DNA from: Vicinamibacterales bacterium
GTDB lineage: Bacteria > Acidobacteriota > Vicinamibacteria > Vicinamibacterales > UBA8438
Length of the DNA: 8,730 bases
Assembly (NCBI GenBank): GCA_030745255.1
Contig: JASLOY010000127.1
Coordinates: 1 to 8,730, forward strand
Direction of reading: 5' to 3'
Part shown: piece by piece, positions 1 to 5,452 of the stretch
Layout: the number at the start of each line of letters is the position of its first letter
Numbering within the stretch: the first letter of the stretch is position 1
Program-made: the position numbers and the translations under genes
Notes under the pieces: generated by a model
Databases searched by the model: none
What the model was told of the DNA's origin: nothing
Seen by the model: the letters and a program-made list of their open reading frames with translations, nothing else

Positions 1-867
1 CTGATGCTGCGGCACCAGTTCCTGCAAAAGGGGGCGCATGAGGTCTACTACCGGGCGAGCCTGTTCGGGGTGTGGCCGTGGTACGAGCGGCTGGGCGCCC
101 GCATCACTGGTCAGTGGCAGGTGGTCTACCCGGAGCGTGGCGGACGCCCCGACCTCGACGAAGGCTACCGGCTGGCCCGTTACGCCAGCTTCGAGCACTG
201 GCGGTATACGCGTGGGCGGCTGTCGCTCACGCTGGCCGGCAATGGTCCAAATCGCGACCGCAACAACCAGGCGGGCCTGCTCCGGCGTCAGGTCAGCGAA
301 GGCTCGAAGGGCGGCTACTTCCTGCAGGGGCTGACCGCGACGACCAGGCCACAATTTCTGCCCGGGATTGGTGTCGAGTACGAGCTTGTGAACGAGACCC
401 GTCCCGCGGCTGGCGATGACGTCATCGCGGTGCGGAACGACGTCGCACAGCCGGGTACCGAGACTATCGAGTTAGTTTACGCGCGGATCCGGAAGGGGGC
501 ATTCGACGAGATTCTCGAGGCCACGGTCGATCACGTCTGGCCGTTCGAGGAGAAGATCGGGGCACGCCCCATCGGGCAGTGGAAGGTGATCTACCCCGAC
601 GAGCCGAGCCGCACCGAGGAAAGCTCGGACTACGACGAGATGATCACCATGACCCGCTACGCGAGCTACGACCACTACCTGGCTACACGTCCCGGTCAGG
701 CCGTCCTGATCGGCGGGAATGGGCCCGACTGGCAGGTCTGGCGCGATGCGCTCGCGGCACGGGGCAGACTCGTCACCCAGACAGCGGTCGAGTTCCTGCA
801 GGGCTTCAACCACATGAGCCCGCCCATGTACCAGCCGGCGCTCCGAGAAACCTACCGGGTGAAATGA
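1..867 (+). CDS. Tandem NIPSNAP-like (dimeric alpha/beta barrel) protein, 5' end outside window
   Basis: The reading frame is open from base 1. The first ATG (base 4) falls inside a domain and no upstream ribosome binding site is visible, so the true start lies left of the window. The 287 visible residues (numbered from that ATG) hold two copies of one domain, about 1-128 and 152-287. The copies share a GVWPWYERLGAR / HVWPFEEKIGAR block (22-33, 178-189), GQWQVVYPE / GQWKVIYPD (37-44, 191-199), RYASFEHW / RYASYDHY (59-66, 218-225), GNGPN / GNGPD and an FLQG segment. This matches the NIPSNAP family of small ferredoxin-like dimeric barrels; fusing two copies in one chain would give an intramolecular barrel. 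The function in bacteria is unknown, and no catalytic residues can be named. The family call is by recognition of motifs, not by search. A kinase remnant follows immediately after the stop in the same frame. Confidence 0.72.
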   Translation: MMLRHQFLQKGAHEVYYRASLFGVWPWYERLGARITGQWQVVYPERGGRPDLDEGYRLARYASFEHWRYTRGRLSLTLAGNGPNRDRNNQAGLLRRQVSEGSKGGYFLQGLTATTRPQFLPGIGVEYELVNETRPAAGDDVIAVRNDVAQPGTETIELVYARIRKGAFDEILEATVDHVWPFEEKIGARPIGQWKVIYPDEPSRTEESSDYDEMITMTRYASYDHYLATRPGQAVLIGGNGPDWQVWRDALAARGRLVTQTAVEFLQGFNHMSPPMYQPALRETYRVK

Positions 868-876
868 GCCGGCCGG

Positions 877-1026
877 CTGGCGCGCTTCGAGCGTGAGGCG
901 AAGGTGCTCGCCTTGCTGAACCATCCCAACATCGCGGCGATTCATGCGCTCGAAGAGCAGGACGGCGTGAAGGCGCTGGTCCTCGAGTTGGTCCAGGGCC
1001 CAACGCTCGCCGAGCGCGACCGGTAA
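877..1026 (+). pseudogene. Ser/Thr protein kinase N-lobe fragment
   Basis: In frame with the preceding gene, right after its TGA, the sequence reads RLARFEREAKVLALLNHPNI, then continues through AAIHALEEQDG to ALVLELVQGPTLAERDR and TAA. This is the alpha-C helix (its conserved Glu lies within FEREAKVL), strands beta-4/beta-5 and the hinge of Pkn-type kinases as found in Acidobacteria. The glycine-rich loop, the VAxK lysine, HRD, DFG and the whole C-lobe are absent. There is no start codon or ribosome binding site of its own. It is therefore a relic truncated at both ends, about 50 residues of a roughly 270-residue domain. The closing TAA could be a mutated CAA, because intact relatives commonly continue with a polar residue and Gly here, but kinase similarity stops within a few codons anyway. 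I consider active expression unlikely. Confidence 0.72.
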
Positions 1027-1138
1027 GGCCGCAGGCTCAGCTGGCGCCGTACTCGACGCCACCCGGGCTCATCTGGTGTCTAACGCCTGTGGGTGCAGTA
1101 TGGCCTGCCCTGTTCTTCTCTTGCGAACGCCGCTGAAT

Positions 1139-1143
1139 GGAGG
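1139..1143 (+). promoter_or_regulatory. Shine-Dalgarno site for the small gene at 1152
   Basis: GGAGG lies eight bases before the ATG at 1152, an ideal anti-Shine-Dalgarno match and spacing. It is the main reason to believe translation starts there although the frame closes after 29 codons. Confidence 0.5.
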
Positions 1144-1151
1144 TCGTGGTG

Positions 1152-1387
1152 ATGGATGAAACATTCGTTGCGGTGACCGTTGTGGGGGGCTTTTGTTTGT
1201 GGTGGCTGGGGCCGCCTGCTTCATCGGCTTCGCGCTGCTGAGACCTGGCAAGAAATCGGCGCTGTTCGGGGCGAACCTCGCCGAGGCCCTGCGTGGTGGT
1301 CCGGCGTTGGCCGCGCGCTTGGCCCGACGAGCACCGGCCACTGGAAGCAAACGGCACCGCCCCCGTCCCCACCCGGTTCCGCGCTGA
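1152..1387 (+). CDS. Possible small single-pass membrane protein, split by a frameshift at a G-run
   Basis: Starting at the ATG at 1152, the zero frame gives MDETFVAVTVVGG and then runs out at a TGA (1239-1241) through a non-hydrophobic tail. If the reading frame slips back by one base at the G GGG GGC run (1184-1190), it continues as LLFVVAGAACFIGFALLRPG and ends at a TGA at 1385-1387. The joined product is about 78 residues: a short N-terminus, one continuous hydrophobic helix spanning the join, then a basic tail (RPGKK, and a C-terminal stretch rich in Arg and Pro). That the hydrophobic segment continues across the join argues for one gene rather than chance. No family is recognised. It may be a frameshift mutant, a sequencing error in the G-run, or a real -1 frameshifting gene. 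Alternatively the frame is fortuitous in GC-rich DNA, which I cannot exclude. Confidence 0.33.
1201..1216 (+). other. Small hairpin just after the G-run
   Basis: GGTGGC (1201-1206), loop TGGG, GCCGCC (1211-1216) can form a six-pair stem with one G-U pair. It begins ten bases after the end of the G GGG GGC heptamer, close to the usual distance for a structure that promotes -1 frameshifting. Short GC-rich stems are common in such DNA, so this is weak on its own. Confidence 0.3.
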
Positions 1388-1407
1388 CGTCAGCACCGTC
1401 CGCGCTC

Positions 1408-1424
1408 AGGTCGCCGACCGACCT
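1408..1424 (-). terminator. Weak terminator-like hairpin after the lactate permease gene
   Basis: AGGTCG and CGACCT form a perfect six-pair stem around a five-base loop, beginning four bases after the permease stop codon on the minus strand. No T-run follows, so termination activity is uncertain. Confidence 0.3.
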
Positions 1425-1428
1425 GCCG

Positions 1429-3060
1429 TTACACCTGCGGCACGAGCTGCGGCAGCACGTAGGCGAAGACCATCGTCACCACCCCCATGAACAGCGCCAG
1501 GATGATGCTGTGCTTGAGCGTGATCCGGAAGAGGCGCCCTTCCTCGGACGACGCCATGCCGGTGGCCGCCACGGCAACGGCGATGCTCTGCAGCGAGATC
1601 ATCTTGCCCATCACCCCGGTGGCGGCGTTCGTCGAGGCGGTCAGCACCGGGTTCAGTCCCAGCGCGTTCGCGGTCACCATCTGCAGCGTGCCGAACAGCG
1701 CATTTGATGACGTGTCGCTGCCGGTCAGAAACACCCCGGTCCACCCAAGCATCGCGCTGAAGAAGGGGAACAGTGCCCCAGTCGCTGCGAAGGCCAGACC
1801 CAGAGTCGAAGTCATGCCAGCGTAGTTCATCACGAACGCCACGCCGAGCACCGAGGCAATCGTCAGCAGCGGCATGGAGAGCTGCTTGAGCACCGATCCG
1901 ACGATGCCGAAGAACTTGCCGGGCGACAGGCCGAGCAGCAGCGACGCGGCGAAGGCGGACAGGAAACACGAGGTGCCGGCCGCCGAGAGCCACTGAAAGT
2001 TGTAGACCGCGGCGTAGGGCGACGGTTCCGGCGTCAGCGGCGGCACACGGGTAATCAGGTTGTGAAGGCCGGGCACCTCGATGGCCATGCTCACCGAGTT
2101 CAGCGCTGCCTGCACGGGCGCGTAGCGCCACGCCAGCACGAAGACGACCAGCAGGATGTAGGGGCTCCAGGCCGAGACGATCTCTCCGGTCGTGTGGCTG
2201 TGGCGTTCCGTGGTCGCCTCGATGTCTCCCTCGAGCCGGAAGACCTGCTTCGGCTGCCACACCTTCATCACCAGGACCATGGCGACCAGGGCGGCGATCG
2301 ACGCCAGGATGACGGCCACTTCCGGGCCAATGGTGTTCGTGACGAAGAGCAGCACGCCGGCGAAGGTCACCGAGCAGGCGACGATCGGCGGCAGCACCTC
2401 GGTTGCCCGCTTGAACCCCGACATGATGATGACCATGTAGGCCGGGATGACGATGGCGATCAGGGCGCACAATCGTCCTGTCATCGAGCTCAGTGCGTCC
2501 ATCGGCAGCTCGGTGATGCCGGCCAACGTCACGACCGGGATGCCGAGCGAGCCGAATGCGACCGGCGCAGTGTTGGCGACGAGACAGATGAACGCCGCGT
2601 AGAACGGCGAGAACCCGAGTCCGGTCAGCATCGCGGCGGCCACCGCCACGGGGGTGCCGAAGCCGGCCGCGCCCTCGATGAAGGCACCGAAGGCGAACCC
2701 GATCAGCACCGCCTGCAGCCGGCGGTCATCGCTGAGCGCGCCGATCGAGTCCTTGATGATTTCGAACTTCCCGGTGTCCAGGGTCACGCGGTAAAGGATC
2801 AGCGACGCGATGACGATCCAACCGATGGGGAACAGCCCGAAGGCGGCGCCGTAGACGATCGAGGCGGCCGCTCGCGTGACCGGCATGCCGTAGATGCCAA
2901 TCGCCAGCACCGCTGCGACGCCGAGCGCGCTGAGCCCAGCCATCCAGCTTGGCTTGCGCTTGACCCCCAGCATGTAGAACAGGATGACCAGCGGTATGGC
3001 GGCCACCAGCGTCGAGAACAGGAGGCTGTTGGCGATGGGAGTGTAGTTGTGTTCCCACAT
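1429..3060 (-). CDS. lctP: L-lactate permease, LctP/LldP family
   Basis: A 543-residue inner-membrane transporter, close to the 551 residues of E. coli LldP and similar to it from end to end. The family (TC 2.A.14) imports lactate, and often glycolate, together with protons. Recognisable landmarks are the N-terminal NYTPIANSLLFSTLVAAIPL, KFEIIKDSI (99-107), GAFIEGAAGFGTPVA (125-139), NTAPVAFGSLGIP (163-175), WQPKQVFR (268-275), GVFLTGSDTSSNALF (442-456) and GKMISLQSIA (485-494; most relatives have PQSIA). Around a dozen hydrophobic segments are visible. The ATG at 3060 matches the family N-terminus and has a GGGGGAG about ten bases upstream. No lactate dehydrogenase (lldD, lutABC, dld) or GntR-type regulator lies nearby, so the gene appears to be an orphan. 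The hairpin upstream separates it from the BON gene, suggesting its own promoter in 3061-3221; I see no convincing -35/-10 pair there. Confidence 0.95.
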   Translation of the reverse strand: MWEHNYTPIANSLLFSTLVAAIPLVILFYMLGVKRKPSWMAGLSALGVAAVLAIGIYGMPVTRAAASIVYGAAFGLFPIGWIVIASLILYRVTLDTGKFEIIKDSIGALSDDRRLQAVLIGFAFGAFIEGAAGFGTPVAVAAAMLTGLGFSPFYAAFICLVANTAPVAFGSLGIPVVTLAGITELPMDALSSMTGRLCALIAIVIPAYMVIIMSGFKRATEVLPPIVACSVTFAGVLLFVTNTIGPEVAVILASIAALVAMVLVMKVWQPKQVFRLEGDIEATTERHSHTTGEIVSAWSPYILLVVFVLAWRYAPVQAALNSVSMAIEVPGLHNLITRVPPLTPEPSPYAAVYNFQWLSAAGTSCFLSAFAASLLLGLSPGKFFGIVGSVLKQLSMPLLTIASVLGVAFVMNYAGMTSTLGLAFAATGALFPFFSAMLGWTGVFLTGSDTSSNALFGTLQMVTANALGLNPVLTASTNAATGVMGKMISLQSIAVAVAATGMASSEEGRLFRITLKHSIILALFMGVVTMVFAYVLPQLVPQV

Positions 3061-3221
3061 GGTCGAAGGGCTCCCCCGGAAGCGCGCTCAGGCGATTCGA
3101 TTGGCGTAAACCGCAAGACTGTAGCACGGCTGGGCCGCCGCGGCGCGCAGATGTCGTTACCTGGGAGAGCGGGGCGAGATCCGACTGCTCACTGATCACA
3201 GAACTCAGTTGACTTGACCCT

Positions 3222-3251
3222 TGCGGGGCAAGGCGAACGCCTTGCCCCGCA
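3222..3251 (-). terminator. Perfect inverted repeat, probable terminator of the BON gene
   Basis: TGCGGGGCAAGGCG, AA, CGCCTTGCCCCGCA: fourteen complementary positions with a two-base centre, realistically a 13-pair stem with a four-base loop GAAC. It starts about 25 bases after the BON gene stop and lies between that gene and the permease. A proper U-run is missing on both strands, so it may act as a factor-assisted terminator or as an mRNA 3'-end stabiliser instead. Confidence 0.6.
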
Positions 3252-3276
3252 GACCTCTTCATGACCGAGCTCTGAT

Positions 3277-4062
3277 CTATTCCACGCCAGCGGCGTCCGG
3301 CTGAGGAGCTGCCTTCCGCATTTCCTCTTTCGTGCGCAGTTGGTTGTCCACCCTGATGACCCCGAAGGTGCGGCGGGCGATGGCGTCGGCCTGGATCCGG
3401 TCGGCCTGGGTGAGCACCGCACCCTTCAGCGTGACATAGCCGTTCTTCACGATGAGATGGATGCCGGGGTCGAGACCAACGTAGCGGTGGAACGCCGGAT
3501 GGCCATAGAGGCCTCGGGCCAGCGCCGCGCGAATCCGCTCGTCGCCGATCCCCGGTGACAGCACGTCGAGCTCGGTGACGATCCCTTTCACGCCTGGCAC
3601 CCGTGACACCCGCTCGTAGAGGTCGCTTGGCTTGTCGGGGCGCGCGGTGACCACGCCGTGTAGGGTGACGATCGAGTCTTTGATCGAGCCGCTGACATAG
3701 TCGAAGACGGTGTAGTACGGGTAGCGTCGAATCGCTTCGGCAACTCCGCGCGCCAGCGCGTGCGGGCCGTCGGCATCCCTGATGGTCAGGTAGCTGACGA
3801 CGCCCACGACACCGTCGGTCATACGCGCCCGATCGATGGCCCACTCTTTGTGCCACAACGATGGGACTTCGCCCCTCAGTGTCACCTCGTTCCCGCGTGC
3901 GTCCACCTCCACGGTGAACCCGACCACCTCCTCCTTCGCCAGCCGCCGCTCGACCTGCCGCTGCAGATCGTCGTCGGCGCTAGCGGCGTTGCCAGGGGCG
4001 GCGAAGAACGCCATCAGGAACATGGCCGCCGTCAACCGTCCGACGAGTTTCATTCGTGTCAT
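3277..4062 (-). CDS. Secreted protein with three BON domains
   Basis: A 261-residue exported protein, most likely periplasmic. The start ATG at 4062 is chosen over the longer frame (to 4104) because GGAGG (4069-4073) lies six bases upstream and the protein then begins with a normal signal peptide: MTRMK, hydrophobic LTAAMFLMAFFAAP, cleavage near GNA26. Three BON (OsmY-like) repeats follow: about 31-96 (with VTLRGEV), 102-168 (IVTLHGVV) and 173-245 (YVTLKGAV). Each has the pattern of a helix, a beta-strand ending in a V-T-L-x-G turn, a second helix, a G-V strand and an I/L-x-V-x-x end. BON domains are thought to bind phospholipid membranes, and OsmY-type proteins are envelope stress or chaperone proteins. 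The acidic/basic C-terminal tail is not conserved. The gene is followed by a strong hairpin. Substrate or partner is unknown. Confidence 0.88.
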   Translation of the reverse strand: MTRMKLVGRLTAAMFLMAFFAAPGNAASADDDLQRQVERRLAKEEVVGFTVEVDARGNEVTLRGEVPSLWHKEWAIDRARMTDGVVGVVSYLTIRDADGPHALARGVAEAIRRYPYYTVFDYVSGSIKDSIVTLHGVVTARPDKPSDLYERVSRVPGVKGIVTELDVLSPGIGDERIRAALARGLYGHPAFHRYVGLDPGIHLIVKNGYVTLKGAVLTQADRIQADAIARRTFGVIRVDNQLRTKEEMRKAAPQPDAAGVE

Positions 4063-4102
4063 TGGGTCCCTCCCTTCCCGTCGTTCTAAGACTTCACATC
4101 GC

Positions 4103-4121
4103 ATGCCAGCGCCATTGGCAT
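4103..4121. promoter_or_regulatory. Inverted repeat ATGCCA-N7-TGGCAT upstream of the BON gene
   Basis: Perfect six-base arms with a seven-base spacer, about 40 bases before the BON start codon. The geometry fits a dimeric regulator's operator in the 5' leader or promoter, but a single copy with no matching regulator gene nearby is only suggestive. Confidence 0.28.
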
Positions 4122-4471
4122 CGGCTGAAACAGCACAACTACCTTAAATAGAATGCGATAGCTGAATATTGTGGAGCCAGGTCGGATCTCGTGAGCGTCC
4201 TCAATAGTGGTCGATTCTGGCCATCCAAGAGCATCATGGGCGTGGCCGAGACAATGCCCAGAAGCATCGGTTTGCTCCCTCCAGTTGACAAGCTCCGGCC
4301 GCCTGCCAGAGACTGACGGTCCCGCCCGTCGTCATTGAGCACAGGGAACACCGGCTGCCGGCCGCCGTCGCTACCCACCTGGTCCGGAACGAAGTGCAGA
4401 ACTTCTCGTCGTTTCCTGGTCGTCGGACCGATCCCGACGGCTCCACCTACGCATCTGAGGAGGAACAGGCC
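4105..4471. other. Intergenic region between divergent BON and hydrolase-remnant genes
   Basis: About 367 bases between the minus-strand BON gene and the plus-strand hydrolase remnant. The part at 4135-4185 is clearly AT-richer than its surroundings (for example CTTAAATAGAAT and GAATATTGTG) and is the likely place for the BON promoter, though no clean -35/-10 pair stands out. The frame open before the hydrolase ATG reads LTVPPVVIEHREH and VATHLVRNE near 4316-4390, which vaguely resembles the late strand of an alpha/beta hydrolase, but this is too weak to call a gene. No RNA gene or repeat was recognised. Confidence 0.5.
4457..4463 (+). promoter_or_regulatory. Shine-Dalgarno site of the hydrolase remnant
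   Basis: GAGGAGG, eight bases before the ATG at 4472. It fixes the start at that ATG and shows that the translation signal of this shortened gene is still intact. Confidence 0.6.
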
Positions 4472-4693
4472 ATGACAGCTTTACCTACGCCCGACTTCAT
4501 CGAGGTCGAGGGCGCGCGGCTCTATTACGAGGACACCGGACTGGGTTCACCCGTCGTGATGCTCCATGGAGGGTTGCTCGATGTACGGTCCTGGGAGCCT
4601 CAGATCAAGCCGATCGCAGCGACGCACCTGGTCAACATGGAGAGGCCGGAGGCGTTCAACCAGACCGTGCTCGCGTTTCTTGCCGGTCAGTAG
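4472..4693 (+). pseudogene. Alpha/beta hydrolase with a large in-frame internal deletion
   Basis: Only 73 residues, where alpha/beta-hydrolase fold enzymes usually have 250-300. The N-terminal part reads FIEVEGARLYYEDTGLGSPV, then VVMLHGG (the oxyanion-hole HG motif) and SWEPQ. After four unremarkable residues (IKPI) it jumps to ATHLVNMERPEAFNQTVLAF, the C-terminal block that carries the catalytic His (normally GxxHLVNxERPExF). Everything between is missing: the nucleophile elbow (GxSxG), the cap and the acid residue. The product cannot be a working hydrolase. The reading frame is kept across the deletion and the ribosome binding site is good, so a small protein may still be made. The gene ends 20 bases before the methyltransferase frame on the same strand. 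An assembly artefact joining two gene ends is an alternative. Confidence 0.78.
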
Positions 4694-4713
4694 GCGGCGC
4701 CAGCGGGGCTTGG

Positions 4714-5400
4714 ATGCAGCAAGGGTGTAGGCTCTGCTGCATGTTCTCGCGATCTGCACGTGGGCGCCTGACCGACAAGGACCTCGGTCGCTTTCCCGAC
4801 GACACGCTCTTTCATCGCGTCGCGCGAGCCGTGTGTCACGCCGGATGTCTGCCTCGCAAGGAGCTATACGAATCGTGGGAGATGGCGCGACGGGTGCGGC
4901 GGCGGTTTCGTGGCGGACGCGTCATCGATCTGGGTGGCGGGCACGGCTTGCTGGCCCAGACCATGCTGCTGCTCGACGACTCGTCGCCGAACGCGCTGGT
5001 GGTCGACCCGGCCCCACCGGCCTCGGGCGCTCGCGTGCACGATGCGCTGGTTCAGGACTGGCCGAGGCTCGCCGGGCGCGTGACCTTTGTCGCCAGCGCT
5101 GTGGAGGACGTGGAGCTGCTCGGCACCGACGTCGTGGTCTCGTGTCACGCGTGTGGAAGTCTCACCGACCGGGTGCTGCAGCGAGCCGTGGCGGTGCGGG
5201 CGCGGCTTGCCGTGCTGCCCTGCTGTCATGATCTCGGCAGAGGGGACAGCGGTCACCTCTCCGGATGGGTGGACGGATCCGTGGCCATCGATATCGTGCG
5301 GGCGATGCGCCTGACCGAGCAGGGCTATTGCATCTGGACGCAGGCCCTGCCCGCTGACATCACCACGAAGAACCGTTTGTTGCTGGGCGCCCCATTGTAG
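4714..5400 (+). CDS. Class I SAM-dependent methyltransferase with CHACG and PCCHD motifs
   Basis: Up to 228 residues. Visible features: SAM-binding motif I VIDLGGGHG (70-78), the acidic residue closing strand beta-2 in VVDPAPP (D98), a SCHACGSLTD block (143-152) at strand beta-4, LPCCHD (168-173) at beta-5, and a C-terminal ITTKNRLLLGAP (216-227). The His-x-Cys-Gly and Pro-Cys-Cys pattern is typical of the Methyltransf_32-type family (PF13679; relatives in eukaryotes include METTL25 and GSTCD), so RNA or another nucleophile-bearing macromolecule is a possible substrate, but the bacterial members are uncharacterised. The cluster of Cys and His could bind a metal. The start is unsure: ATG 4714 has GGGG about five bases upstream; ATG 4741 (giving MFSRSARGR) lacks a clear site. 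It faces the secreted-protein operon tail to tail. Confidence 0.8.
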   Translation: MQQGCRLCCMFSRSARGRLTDKDLGRFPDDTLFHRVARAVCHAGCLPRKELYESWEMARRVRRRFRGGRVIDLGGGHGLLAQTMLLLDDSSPNALVVDPAPPASGARVHDALVQDWPRLAGRVTFVASAVEDVELLGTDVVVSCHACGSLTDRVLQRAVAVRARLAVLPCCHDLGRGDSGHLSGWVDGSVAIDIVRAMRLTEQGYCIWTQALPADITTKNRLLLGAPL

Positions 5401-5430
5401 GCGCGCGCGACCGTTCTGACCGCGGCGATC

Positions 5431-5447
5431 GTGGCCGGTCGGGCCGC
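5431..5447. terminator. Weak hairpin between convergent genes
   Basis: GTGGCC, loop GGTCG, GGCCGC: six pairs including one G-U, in the 52-base gap between the convergent methyltransferase and secreted-protein genes. The location suits a two-way terminator, but there is no T-run. Confidence 0.22.
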
Positions 5448-5452
5448 TGCGG

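Noticed and set aside
472..1062. 196-codon minus-strand frame opposite the NIPSNAP and kinase regions
   Set aside because: The opposite strand carries clear domain similarity in one frame; this frame has no recognisable domain.
1079..1150. GTCTAAC at 1079, resembling an integron attC core site
   Set aside because: No partner GTTRRRY sequence follows within a sensible distance and no palindromic attC structure or integrase is visible.
2062..3195. Long plus-strand open frame (377 codons) opposite the permease gene
   Set aside because: Its product is rich in His, Arg, Asp and Gln with no domain pattern, the typical antisense shadow of a GC-rich membrane-protein gene; the permease is unmistakable.
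2726..3856. 376-codon minus-strand open frame overlapping the permease and BON genes
   Set aside because: It crosses the end of one real gene and the start of another in a different frame, and has an Arg-rich shadow composition.
4139..4446. Minus-strand frames in the gap between BON gene and hydrolase remnant
   Set aside because: No ribosome binding site, no domain, unusual composition; not supported as genes.
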